Shown here in pieces: positions 37,080 through 44,917 of a DNA stretch of 64,000 nt; position 1 is the first letter of the stretch; every line of letters starts with the position of its first letter. Below the pieces are notes generated by a model. The model did not search any database and was not told the origin of the DNA. It saw only the letters and a program-made list of their open reading frames with translations. This DNA is from a virus. Position numbers and translations under genes: made by a program. The stretch spans positions 62,001 to 126,000 of the IMG/VR virus record IMGVR_UViG_3300032032_000001. One strand, written 5' to 3'.

Positions 37080-37502
37080 TTAACCTTTTGCTAAGACAAG
37101 TAGCTTTCCATCTTCTTCTTTAACCTTTGCAACCAAACCCTGCCTCTTTAAAGCCTTTTGCGCCTTTAGAGCAGAGTACCACTGGTTTACCGATTTCGAG
37201 AAGCTATTGGTTGCTCCGGTCTTAGCCACAAGTCCTCCGACATCGTCTGAGTCATCTACGTGGATGCCGTAGGTGCCATCATCGTTCTTCGCGAAGCCGA
37301 ACCCGGAGTACCCTCCGTGGAACTCTTGCTTCACGAGTATTTCTACTTCGGACTTGTGTGATGTGTAGTACCCTTGGAGGGTGATGGTCTTTCCCTCTTC
37401 AGCCACCACGATCATATCGTCGGGGACCCCTAGCTTTTTCAAGGCAGAAAGGACCGTCTTTTTATCCTTCATGCAGGACTTGCATGTTACCAAGTGTGAC
37501 AT
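37080..37502 (-). CDS. Ycf35/DUF1257-like protein
   Basis: 140 residues. The MSH start, a CxxC near the N-terminus (CKSC), the pattern LSALKKLGV...TLQGYY...EILVKQ and a C-terminal helical part (ALKAQKALKRQGLV) are reminiscent of the DUF1257 family (plastid and cyanobacterial Ycf35). The family's biochemical role is not established. It is last in an operon that also has a Ycf46-like ATPase and a DUF2997-like protein. The three together support each identification. AGGAG lies upstream. Confidence 0.6.
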   Translation of the reverse strand: MSHLVTCKSCMKDKKTVLSALKKLGVPDDMIVVAEEGKTITLQGYYTSHKSEVEILVKQEFHGGYSGFGFAKNDDGTYGIHVDDSDDVGGLVAKTGATNSFSKSVNQWYSALKAQKALKRQGLVAKVKEEDGKLLVLAKG

Positions 37503-37504
37503 TG

Positions 37505-38083
37505 TTACTCCTTCAGTGCTCTCATGAGTCCTAAACTGACGCCTCTAGTCGGGAACCCCGCTATGGTAGCGGTATCCCCATCTATGTGTACTTCTACATC
37601 TGGGATGTCGTCTAGGGACTCTTTTGAGATACGGTTTGTGATGAATACTAGCTCTTGATTTGTCGAGCCCCTCAAGGGCTCATTACATGCCAGATCCCTT
37701 CTGTAAGGACCGGCCACAATTAAGTCGAAAAACCTAGAACCATCAGCATCCCAAAAGGGCTTCTTTTTCAGATCTTCGTACGTAATACCTGTGAACATAA
37801 TTACTGACATATCTGGGTGGCAGAGTCGTACCCTTTCGAGTATCGTCATAATAGGGCTCCACTGCTCTGTTGGCTCCCCACCGCTTATGGTGATTCCGTC
37901 AGGATCCCCACTAACGAGGTCTTCGTAGACCTTGTGCCAAGGCGTGACTGTACCCTTCTCCGCGCTCCAGGTATGCGAATTAAAGCACCCAGGGCATCCT
38001 ATAGTACACCCCTGGACATGTAGAACATTTCTACGCCCAGGGCCGTTAACGTAACTATTTTTGGTTACCTTTGAGATCCTCAT
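37505..38083 (-). CDS. Radical SAM activase-like protein (NrdG-like)
   Basis: 192 residues. CTIGCPGC (Cys26, Cys30, Cys33; CX3CX2C) binds the 4Fe-4S cluster of radical SAM enzymes, and ITISGGEPTEQ is the SAM-binding GGE motif. Short length and the HVQGC lead-in resemble activases of anaerobic (class III) ribonucleotide reductase. No class III reductase is in this window; the phage reductase here is class II and needs no activase. It may act on a partner outside the window or another target. Overlaps the upstream gene by four bases. Confidence 0.8.
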   Translation of the reverse strand: MRISKVTKNSYVNGPGRRNVLHVQGCTIGCPGCFNSHTWSAEKGTVTPWHKVYEDLVSGDPDGITISGGEPTEQWSPIMTILERVRLCHPDMSVIMFTGITYEDLKKKPFWDADGSRFFDLIVAGPYRRDLACNEPLRGSTNQELVFITNRISKESLDDIPDVEVHIDGDTATIAGFPTRGVSLGLMRALKE

Positions 38084-38382
38084 TCGGCACCATCATCTTC
38101 ATGAACTGCGTCTGGATCAAAGTCATCCCACATCGCCCAGTTTTGTAGAACCGGACCATCAACGTCCGCGTTGGAACACGCCTCTGTGGAGAATGGGTAC
38201 ACGTCAATAGATAAGCCCTCGCTGTTAATGAGGATTCCTATATCGGCTTCGCTAGTCCCACTGGGGTCCTTGACACGAATCCATACACGATTATCTGCGT
38301 GTTCTTTAACGAGAGTGTATTCAAACACACTGTTCTGCGTTAAGGCAGGAACGTTCGGACATCCTGACGGGAGGTCCTTCAT
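38080..38382 (-). CDS. Hypothetical acidic protein
   Basis: 100 residues, acidic, beta-type middle (SVFEYTLVKEHADNRVWIRV) and DDFDPDAVHEDD at the C-terminus. Overlaps both neighbours by four bases, so it is part of the ATPase operon. No family recognised. Confidence 0.75.
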   Translation of the reverse strand: MKDLPSGCPNVPALTQNSVFEYTLVKEHADNRVWIRVKDPSGTSEADIGILINSEGLSIDVYPFSTEACSNADVDGPVLQNWAMWDDFDPDAVHEDDGAE

Positions 38383-38561
38383 GTCTTTAGACTTTCGGAG
38401 TCAGTTTCATAGAACTCCGGCTTGATTTCTTCTTTTACAACTTCTCCGCCAAGAGCCTTGATAACGGCGTCAGTGTACTGCTTACAGCCACCGCCTTTGA
38501 TCCCGTTTACCTCGGTCTCGACAGACCCATCCTCATGGATGGTTACTCGCACTTCAACCAT
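38379..38561 (-). CDS. DUF2997-like small protein
   Basis: 60 residues. ATG 38561 is chosen because GGAGG lies seven bases upstream; an upstream in-frame start would lie inside the preceding gene. Sequence VRVTIHEDGSVETEVNGIKG followed by GC...T-A-IKALG resembles the DUF2997 pattern (beta hairpin, Gly-x-Cys, helix). DUF2997 and DUF1257 proteins are often annotated near each other, and both occur in this operon. Function unknown. Confidence 0.55.
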   Translation of the reverse strand: MVEVRVTIHEDGSVETEVNGIKGGGCKQYTDAVIKALGGEVVKEEIKPEFYETDSESLKT

Positions 38562-39405
38562 TGTAATACCTCCAGTATTTAGTGAAATTTTTCTCAATTT
38601 GTTCCGCTGCTTCAATATGCCCAGGACCAAGCGAGACCCCGTCGGGATCCCTCAAATATGACCCAGCCTGTTCGAGTATATTACTTGATAATAATACCCG
38701 CATTAACTCAAACCCACGGGAGAACCCCCGCTGGCTGAACAAGAACCCGCACGATTTACTGTTGGGTGGGCACACCATCGATCTGAATATATTGAATCTA
38801 ACTCTTAGGTAGGCGAGAGACCCGTATTCATTTCTGGTCTTCTCGCGCTCGGTCCTTATCCGGACAGAGCATAATCTGTTGATTGTTCCCTCAAGCGCTG
38901 AAGAAGGCTTAGGGACTAAATCTCGTACAGGAACCCTTAACTGGTTTACGACCAGGATTAAGGCTCCTCTTTTTAACGCTTCCTCTCTTAGAAAACTAAG
39001 GCCGTGGTATGCAGCCTTCCTCTCGGCGAAGGGGACACGTTCATCAACACCTAAGCGCTGATCGCACAGCGGCTCTGTGGAGGACAGGGAGTCTATAGTT
39101 ATCACCATGGCCCCCTCATCAAGAAGGGTGTAAGCCGATTCTATAGCAGACTCCATGCTGTTTGGGATGACGGCTATTAGGTCCTTTGGACCAGCAGCCT
39201 GTATATACCCAGAGCTAGGGAAAGCCTCCGTATGGATAAGGGCGGTCGGGAGGCCCCCAACGGAGGCCTCCCTCATCACACTGAAACACAACGTAGATTT
39301 ACCACTAGCGTCCTCCCCGATAACTTCACAGATACCGGGTGGTATTCCTCCAAGGAGCGCTTCATCTAGTTGATAGATGCCAGTGCGATGCCGCCCATAA
39401 CTCAA
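38554..39405 (-). CDS. RecA/KaiC-like ATPase
   Basis: 283 residues. Walker A GEDASGKST (30-38), Walker B-like VITIDSLSS (about 100-108) and a RecA-like ILVVNQLRVPVRD segment where DNA-binding loop 1 would follow. Length is shorter than bacterial RecA and fits phage RecA-like recombinases. It overlaps the AAA+ gene by four bases. Role in phage recombination or replication is probable. A KaiC-like regulatory ATPase is the alternative. Confidence 0.8.
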   Translation of the reverse strand: MSYGRHRTGIYQLDEALLGGIPPGICEVIGEDASGKSTLCFSVMREASVGGLPTALIHTEAFPSSGYIQAAGPKDLIAVIPNSMESAIESAYTLLDEGAMVITIDSLSSTEPLCDQRLGVDERVPFAERKAAYHGLSFLREEALKRGALILVVNQLRVPVRDLVPKPSSALEGTINRLCSVRIRTEREKTRNEYGSLAYLRVRFNIFRSMVCPPNSKSCGFLFSQRGFSRGFELMRVLLSSNILEQAGSYLRDPDGVSLGPGHIEAAEQIEKNFTKYWRYYNG

Positions 39406-41006
39406 CTGTCGCCCTCTGCTTTTCGCAGTTCGTCCCAGCCGCTACCCTTGACACTTGTCACCTTAGCGGTGCGCCGTGATCTCTTGGGCTTCTTCTGCTT
39501 TGCTTGGGTTTCTTGAACTGTGTTAGCCAAGAGCGCTCTACCGTTTGCCCACTTGCGTAAGGCTTCGATCTTAGTACCCATTGTTGTTGACAGCGGGACT
39601 GTATTGGAAGCTGCGGTGACCATGTCATCACACTCCAGGTCTCTATTTTCAGCGAAAGCCTTGTACATACCGTCCACAACAACCTGTTCAATTTCGGCAC
39701 CCGTGAAGGAGTTGGTCTCCTCCGCCAGACGCTTAACGTCAAACTTGTCTGAGTCTCTACCCAGTCTGGATATGTGGATCTTGAACACTTCCTCGCGATC
39801 AACCTGTGAGGGTAGGTCTACGAAAAACAATTCGTCAAACCGGCCCTTTCGAAGCATCTCTGGCGGAAGCGCAGATACGTCATTAGCGGTAGCCACTACG
39901 AAGACCTGAGATGTCTTCTCAGACATCCAAGACAAGAAACTACCAAACACACGAGCAGATGTTCCACTGTCGTGTGACCCAGAAGCCGAACCAAAACCCT
40001 TTTCGATCTCATCGATCCAAAGGACACATGGTGAAATAGCTTCAGCGGTCTTGATAGCTTTCCTGAAATTGGCTTCAGACTGTCCAACATACTGGCCAAA
40101 CAAGGCACCTACATCCATACGGAGTACGGGCATTTGCCAAGCCGAACCAATACACTTTGCAGTTAGTGATTTCCCTGTACCAGGGATACCAACAATGAGA
40201 ACGCCTTTGGGGTGCGGGAGACCAAACTCCCTAGCCTCTTCAGAAAAAGCTCGACCACGCTGGTCCAACCATGTCTTAAGAGTATTCAAACCACCAACAT
40301 CACCCATCGCCCGATCAACTTCATGGTACTGAAGCACGCCAGACTTGCGGATAATGTGCTTCTTCTCATCCAAAACAACGCGAGGCTCTATGCCCTCACA
40401 CTTTGCTAAGGATTTCGAGAAGACGTTCTCTACTTCTGTAAGAGTTAAGCCTATAGCGGCTGAGCAACCCTCTTTGAGCATGTTATCTTTCTCTTCATCG
40501 GTTTTAGAATCCCCAAAGAAGTCTTCAATAATATGCCTGTTCCAGCGCTCTAGTTCAGATTCATCAGGTAGATCAAAATCTACAACAGACATAATCTTCT
40601 CAAGCCGTGGGGGAACCTTTAGTTCGCTATCAATTATTACCACGGTAATACCGGGGTTCATTGTATTGGCTAGATCCCTAAGCTTCCTCTGCACTGGATA
40701 ACATGGACCCTCGTTGAGCCAGTAGCCGAAGTCCTTAAGAAGGAATACAGCTGACTGCTCATGCTCCCCGATTTTTTCGAGGATATCTAAAGGTGTCTCA
40801 ACATCTGGGAAATGCTCGTTCCCACAGTATGCTCCCTCAGTGAAGCTCCACGTCCAAAGTGACGCGTTTGCTTCAGAGGATACGTTCTTTCTCTCAACGA
40901 CACTTGCCAGTGCCTGCGCAACCCGATGCTCTTCGTGGCTAACCACATAGACCACCGGGTGCGCGGCTCTGACAAGAACGTCGAGTTCTTCGACGCTACG
41001 GTTCAC
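39402..41006 (-). CDS. Ycf46-like AAA+ ATPase
   Basis: 534 residues. The N-terminal domain (1-230) is specific to this group; the AAA+ core has GIPGTGKS (273-280), VLWIDEIEKG (Walker B, about 328-337), VATANDV (sensor 1) and LRKGRFDELFF with arginine-finger candidates. The sequence around GTSARVFGSFLSWM matches the style of Ycf46 AAA proteins of plastids and cyanobacteria. The C-terminus is basic and disordered. Substrate unknown. It shares bases with both neighbours, and its operon also holds DUF2997- and DUF1257-like genes. Confidence 0.88.
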   Translation of the reverse strand: MNRSVEELDVLVRAAHPVVYVVSHEEHRVAQALASVVERKNVSSEANASLWTWSFTEGAYCGNEHFPDVETPLDILEKIGEHEQSAVFLLKDFGYWLNEGPCYPVQRKLRDLANTMNPGITVVIIDSELKVPPRLEKIMSVVDFDLPDESELERWNRHIIEDFFGDSKTDEEKDNMLKEGCSAAIGLTLTEVENVFSKSLAKCEGIEPRVVLDEKKHIIRKSGVLQYHEVDRAMGDVGGLNTLKTWLDQRGRAFSEEAREFGLPHPKGVLIVGIPGTGKSLTAKCIGSAWQMPVLRMDVGALFGQYVGQSEANFRKAIKTAEAISPCVLWIDEIEKGFGSASGSHDSGTSARVFGSFLSWMSEKTSQVFVVATANDVSALPPEMLRKGRFDELFFVDLPSQVDREEVFKIHISRLGRDSDKFDVKRLAEETNSFTGAEIEQVVVDGMYKAFAENRDLECDDMVTAASNTVPLSTTMGTKIEALRKWANGRALLANTVQETQAKQKKPKRSRRTAKVTSVKGSGWDELRKAEGDS

Positions 41007-41899
41007 TATTCACCCATCCGAATGCGGCGTTTCCGCTTGACGGTTGGCTTCTTAGTTTCCTTTGAGACCTCAACCGCATCGGTTGCGTCAATAATATGCA
41101 GAAGGTCCTCTGTCTCAATTTCACAGAAGTACCAACGCACAACTCGGTCAACCGCTTCGCGGTACTCCTTGTCGAGGTCAGCATTATCCTTTGCAAGGAA
41201 CGTTCTAAGCTCTTCCATCTCCTTCTTGGAGCGGTAGGTCTTAGCTCGCTTACGCTGCTTCTCCTTGGGGACCTCATCAGCACCCTGGCCAAGCATGACC
41301 TCTAGGGCCTCATCCTGTCCCTTCTCGTTGGGATTACCGTCCTCGCGGACGATCTTCGACAACTGCTTCGCCTGGGTCATTGTGATTCGACCGTGACGAA
41401 GCGCCTCAAAGGATACAGTGCTCAAGCCTTTGTAGGTTGCGCAAAGAACGCTAACCTGTGGCTGTGAGATATTCAGCATACTGGCTACAGACTGTTGATT
41501 CCCAACGCGGTCATTAAGTCGATAAATCGACTCACAACGATCCGCGAAGTTCAGCGACTTCCTCTGTAGGTTTTCTGCAATGTTTAAGGCCAAGGCATCC
41601 TCAAGAGATCCTTCATGGACACCGCATTGGATGGTATCAAAGAAACCATCACCATCGTTTCCACGAGAGTCTCTCTCCTCAAGGATTGCTTGAACCCTAC
41701 GATAACCAGCGATCAGAAGAACTCTCTCATTGCCCTTGTCATCCTGAAGGATGTGGACAATAGGGGGGTTCATCAATCCATCGGAAATGATGGAAGATCG
41801 TAGGTCTCTGGTATCGCCCACATCAGAACGGCTGTTCTTGAATCCGAGCGTATTTCTCTCAATGTCTTCAATTTTGAATGACTTTTGCGCAAGTTGCAT
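41006..41899 (-). CDS. ParB-like DNA-binding protein
   Basis: 297 residues. ATG 41899 is chosen for its AGGAGG six bases upstream. The ParB-type N-terminal domain has IAGYRRVQAI and AENLQRKSL (CTPase/nuclease-fold motifs), followed by a helix-turn-helix (QQSVASMLNISQPQVSVL) and a charged C-terminal region ending in a basic tail (KRKRRIRMGE). It could act in partition, nucleoid-like organisation or transcription control. Operators with palindrome TGACAA-N8-TTGTCA lie in its upstream region and make it a candidate for binding them. It is first in the ATPase operon and overlaps the AAA+ gene by one base. Confidence 0.85.
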   Translation of the reverse strand: MQLAQKSFKIEDIERNTLGFKNSRSDVGDTRDLRSSIISDGLMNPPIVHILQDDKGNERVLLIAGYRRVQAILEERDSRGNDGDGFFDTIQCGVHEGSLEDALALNIAENLQRKSLNFADRCESIYRLNDRVGNQQSVASMLNISQPQVSVLCATYKGLSTVSFEALRHGRITMTQAKQLSKIVREDGNPNEKGQDEALEVMLGQGADEVPKEKQRKRAKTYRSKKEMEELRTFLAKDNADLDKEYREAVDRVVRWYFCEIETEDLLHIIDATDAVEVSKETKKPTVKRKRRIRMGE

Positions 41900-42009
41900 T
41901 AGTTTCCTCCTATCTGCGTTGATAAGCGCACACACGTTACGAAAGTTTCCGGGCTGTAGTAGTCGGGATAAACCAGCCCATACTTATATCCACGTTTATT
42001 ATTAATAAA

Positions 42010-42050
42010 TGACAATGTATACTCTGTCGGTGACAATTTAAAAGCTGTCA
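42010..42050. promoter_or_regulatory. Operator pair A and B
   Basis: Two 20-base palindromes of the type TGACAA-N8-TTGTCA: 42010-42029 (CTGTCG in the right half) and 42031-42050 (CTGTCA). They begin 21 bases apart, about two helical turns, so dimers could bind side by side. They are upstream of the ParB-like gene. Confidence 0.75.
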
Positions 42051-42103
42051 TCAATTCTCCAGTTAAAACCAGCACTTATAGTAGTTCTGGTGTTTTTCGG
42101 GAG

Positions 42104-42123
42104 TGACAAGATTATTATTGTCA
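42104..42123. promoter_or_regulatory. Operator C
   Basis: Perfect TGACAA-N8-TTGTCA palindrome at the 3' end of the 42131-43207 gene and upstream of the ParB-like gene. A TATAAG-type sequence lies between this site and operator B. Confidence 0.75.
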
Positions 42124-42130
42124 CCCTTAC

Positions 42131-43207
42131 CTATGTTTTCTTCCTCGGGGAAATGTTTCTTTTCCTCCGCTGATTAACACTCTCCTTAGCGACTGCGCCG
42201 CTAGAACCTGTATATAACTTTAGGGCAGCAGGATCTCCCTCCACTCTTACAGAGTCTGGGGTTAAGATTATCCTTATCCCCGTTAGGTTGATCACTAAAT
42301 CCTCCCCGTACCCTGAGCATTTTGTCAAGGCTGGGAACCACTGCCTAAGTTGTCCAATTTCATATTGCAGGGTGCCTACGTGTGCAGGCTTAGTTGTTGG
42401 TGACTCTTGTTTAGAGTCTACCCTGAATCTATGTATCGCCTCTCTTTCAAAGCGTGTGTAGTTTATACCTGTCAGTCTGGATACAGTCTGACTCACTCTC
42501 TCTGCTTCAGAGTTAGCTCTTACTGAGTCAGTCTTTCTACCGACTTCTTTTTCCAGAGCTAACGTCAGTCTCACAAGATCAGCACTTCTTCTCTTAATGT
42601 CCTCTGCTTGTTCTCTGAACCATGCAAATTCCTTAAGAGCATCATCTAGCTTATCCTGAGTATCTAACTTGTAGTCAGTAGTTCCACTACATCTTTCTTC
42701 TCTCATATCGTGTATTTTACGAATTAATTCTTCCGATTCCAATACAAGTGTTTCCTGATCAGAAAGTAACTTTCCTAAGTCTACTTCGTCTTTTTCAACA
42801 GTACCACCTAACATCTCTACTCTAGAATTAAATATAGAGAAGTCAGTTTTACTGAGAGAAAAGTTCTGTAGGCAAGATCTAGGTTTTGCTACCAGTACTT
42901 GAGGGATACTTCTACCTATATAGGGTCTTTGACTTCTGTAAGAAGCTAACCCTAAAACAAGTGTAGCTGTTTCAGCATCCATTACTCTGTAAGGCATGGA
43001 TACTTGGACATGGTCGTTCTCAGTTAATTTCCAGAGATACACATGTCCCTTCTCTATAGGGGTAAGGTCATCATCGTAAAAAGCTATCTCTTCAGGATCA
43101 GCTGGGTCACAGAATAAGTTCTGCGAGTACTCAGAGGTACGTTTTGTGATGAGACCTTTGATTAGTATAGGTGGGTTTGCCCTATCGTTCACAAACCGTA
43201 ATTCCAT
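42131..43207 (-). CDS. Hypothetical protein with coiled coil, flanked by operators
   Basis: 358 residues. N-terminal beta-rich domain (1-130), central charged helical region (about 150-240) likely to form a coiled coil, and a C-terminal domain ending in basic residues (RRKRNISPRKK). Base and codon use appear more AT-rich than neighbours (many TCT, AGA and TTT codons), which may signal separate origin. It has operators on both sides, so it is either regulated by them or codes for the factor that binds them. No family recognised. Confidence 0.8.
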   Translation of the reverse strand: MELRFVNDRANPPILIKGLITKRTSEYSQNLFCDPADPEEIAFYDDDLTPIEKGHVYLWKLTENDHVQVSMPYRVMDAETATLVLGLASYRSQRPYIGRSIPQVLVAKPRSCLQNFSLSKTDFSIFNSRVEMLGGTVEKDEVDLGKLLSDQETLVLESEELIRKIHDMREERCSGTTDYKLDTQDKLDDALKEFAWFREQAEDIKRRSADLVRLTLALEKEVGRKTDSVRANSEAERVSQTVSRLTGINYTRFEREAIHRFRVDSKQESPTTKPAHVGTLQYEIGQLRQWFPALTKCSGYGEDLVINLTGIRIILTPDSVRVEGDPAALKLYTGSSGAVAKESVNQRRKRNISPRKKT

Positions 43208-43244
43208 ATTGTCTCCTTATGCAGTTCAAAGATCTAAGAGGGGG

Positions 43245-43264
43245 TGACAAGTTAATGGTTGTCA
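43245..43264. promoter_or_regulatory. Operator D
   Basis: Perfect TGACAA-N8-TTGTCA palindrome, 38 bases upstream of the 42131-43207 gene and just downstream of a TATAAG-type promoter motif, a position that would block transcription start. Confidence 0.78.
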
Positions 43265-43266
43265 GA

Positions 43267-43282
43267 CCCCTTATACCACAAA
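43267..43282 (-). promoter_or_regulatory. Promoter motif candidate upstream of the operator-flanked gene
   Basis: TTTGTGGTATAAGGGG on the - strand. It resembles TTGTTGGTATAAGC found twice elsewhere upstream of isolated genes. Lies between operators D and E. Confidence 0.45.
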
Positions 43283-43317
43283 TCGTTCCTAAGTAGGCGT
43301 AGATACTACGTTTCTTG

Positions 43318-43358
43318 TGGCAAGTTAAAGGTTGTCAGTGACAGGTTTCCACTTGTCA
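43318..43358. promoter_or_regulatory. Operator pair E and F
   Basis: 43318-43337 (TGGCAA-N8-TTGTCA) and 43339-43358 (TGACAG-N8-TTGTCA). Starts are 21 bases apart, the same spacing as pair A/B. Confidence 0.75.
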
Positions 43359-43375
43359 CCTCATTAGTAAAGAAT

Positions 43376-43443
43376 AAAAAGTTGCCCGTCAGTAGAGGAG
43401 GCAGCCACCCCTTTGGATGACTGCCCCCTCTACTTTGGACGGG
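43376..43443 (-). terminator. Strong terminator ending the Ubl-enzyme operon
   Basis: Two-part stem on the - strand: CCCGTC/GACGGG enclosing GTAGAGGGGGCAG/CTGCCTCCTCTAC, followed by five T (43376-43380). It lies directly after the 43454-44197 gene. Confidence 0.85.
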
Positions 43444-43453
43444 AGGCTGTTGA

Positions 43454-44197
43454 CTACTTCTGAGCGGCTGCCTGTCGTCCCTTACGCGCCTTACGAACAC
43501 GCTTGAACTTCAGTCCAGCAGACTTCATCAGGTGGACGTGAGCCTCGGTTAGAGCCGAAGTCAAAGCGATCTCATCGCTCTCACCATCCCATTCACCCTC
43601 AGTCGCCTTAGCGTACGTGGGCTGCACGTACCTTGAGATCGCCTTAGGCACATCCACTTCGAACCTCAGACCGCGAGATGCAGCCAAGTTGACAACGAAC
43701 GCCTTGACGCCAAGAAGGGCGTACAGGTTCCGATCCTCAGGGGTGATATCCCCCTCAGACACGGACAGTCCGGTGTCACGCTCAAGCGTGGACTTCAACT
43801 CCTGCCAGCGGTCTAGCCCCTGAAGGATGATTGCGCCGGAGATTGCCTTGCTAACGAAGTTCTTTCGACCTTCGAACAGCTGCTCTCTCGTAGGCTTCAC
43901 AGTGCCCTTACCCCAACCACCTTGAACGATAAAGTTCAAAGCAGCAGTTCCCGTAAAGAAACCGTTGGTCTCCAGGGTTAGTGCAAACTTGCAACGCTTT
44001 CCTCCAGAAGACACAGGGGTGCCAACATAGAGGATAGAACCATCCTCACGGGTCTGCTTCATCAGATCCGTAGAGGTTGTGGCCCCAGACGGTGCCTCGT
44101 GCTCGACAGTGATAACGTCGGGCGCTCGTTGTGGGTCAACCAGACCGCACATAGGGAGTCCTGTGGACCAGGACTTTTTCTTGTCAAAACCGCTCAT
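43454..44197 (-). CDS. Hypothetical protein at the end of the Ubl-enzyme operon
   Basis: 247 residues from ATG 44197, which has AGGAGG five bases upstream. Mixed alpha/beta; N-terminal DKKKSWSTGLPMCGLVDPQR, central beta part (KFALTLETNGFFTGTAALNF), helical C-terminal half and basic end (KFKRVRKARKGRQAAAQK). It follows the E1 gene by 42 bases and precedes a strong terminator. Codon use suggests good expression. It may be a substrate or regulator of the conjugation set, but nothing in the sequence proves it. Family not recognised. Confidence 0.8.
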   Translation of the reverse strand: MSGFDKKKSWSTGLPMCGLVDPQRAPDVITVEHEAPSGATTSTDLMKQTREDGSILYVGTPVSSGGKRCKFALTLETNGFFTGTAALNFIVQGGWGKGTVKPTREQLFEGRKNFVSKAISGAIILQGLDRWQELKSTLERDTGLSVSEGDITPEDRNLYALLGVKAFVVNLAASRGLRFEVDVPKAISRYVQPTYAKATEGEWDGESDEIALTSALTEAHVHLMKSAGLKFKRVRKARKGRQAAAQK

Positions 44198-44239
44198 AAT
44201 AGCCTCCTTCACATATGTGATTGTTTTTTTTACGGTTGC

Positions 44240-44917
44240 CTAATTGGCTACAGTTGTGATGACTTGATTCATAAAGATATTAGCGAAATCAATTTCCGCA
44301 GAATCAAAACGAATCTCCTCACCGATAATACTCTTTGCAAGCAAGGAGCAGATGATCGAAGATAAGCCGTACGCACAGAAGACCGTCGCCTTCTCAGTAC
44401 AGGGGAGCGCTACCGCTTCATCATCGGAGAACAAGCTTGCCTCGTACTTTTCGATAGACTTACGGTTAGACTTGTCTACAAAGAAGACTTGCCCAAACCG
44501 TGCGGCCATCCGGCCATCGATAAAGTATCTGGAAGATGTACTCATGAGGAAAGATTCAAATATGGCCTTTCGAGAAGCCATATTATCCACAGCAGAAACT
44601 ACGTACACTTCGTCAAACTTGTGTCCGTCCTCTACCCTTTTGTCCTCAGCAATGATTTCAGCACCAGTGCCTTCTGTAAGACGCTTAGCTATTGCTTCAC
44701 ATTTCTTATACCCGATTTCAGGTATGAAATAGCCTTGATTGGCTAGGTTATGCATCTCCACCGTGTCATCATCGAAGACCCGAATTTTGCGCACACCCAT
44801 CTTAGTCATAGCCTCCGCAGTATGGGAGCCAATAGCCCCCACACCCACAACAGCTACCGTAGTATTATTAATGAGTTCGTCAGGAATGATTCCACTCTGC
44901 CTTGTTGTATCAATCAT
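44240..44917 (-). CDS. E1-like ubiquitin-activating enzyme (ThiF/HesA/MoeB fold)
   Basis: 225 residues. Adenylates the C-terminus of a ubiquitin-like protein. Visible features: VGVGAIGSH (Rossmann nucleotide loop, 24-32), FDDDTVEMHNL (ribose-binding acidic residues), Lys71/Lys72, SAVDNMASRK with Asp111, and LPCTEKATVF with Cys173 as candidate catalytic cysteine. The family signature NLNRQ reads NLANQ, so the conserved arginine is replaced. No separate zinc Cys pairs or Ubl-fold domain; it is a minimal E1. It overlaps the JAB gene by eight bases and is the fourth gene of the set Ubl, E2, JAB, E1. Confidence 0.9.
   Translation of the reverse strand: MIDTTRQSGIIPDELINNTTVAVVGVGAIGSHTAEAMTKMGVRKIRVFDDDTVEMHNLANQGYFIPEIGYKKCEAIAKRLTEGTGAEIIAEDKRVEDGHKFDEVYVVSAVDNMASRKAIFESFLMSTSSRYFIDGRMAARFGQVFFVDKSNRKSIEKYEASLFSDDEAVALPCTEKATVFCAYGLSSIICSLLAKSIIGEEIRFDSAEIDFANIFMNQVITTVAN

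Noticed and set aside
41006-41899. Operators as a classical parS centromere
   Set aside because: The palindrome does not match the common chromosomal parS, and several copies sit at promoters; partition use remains possible but is not claimed.
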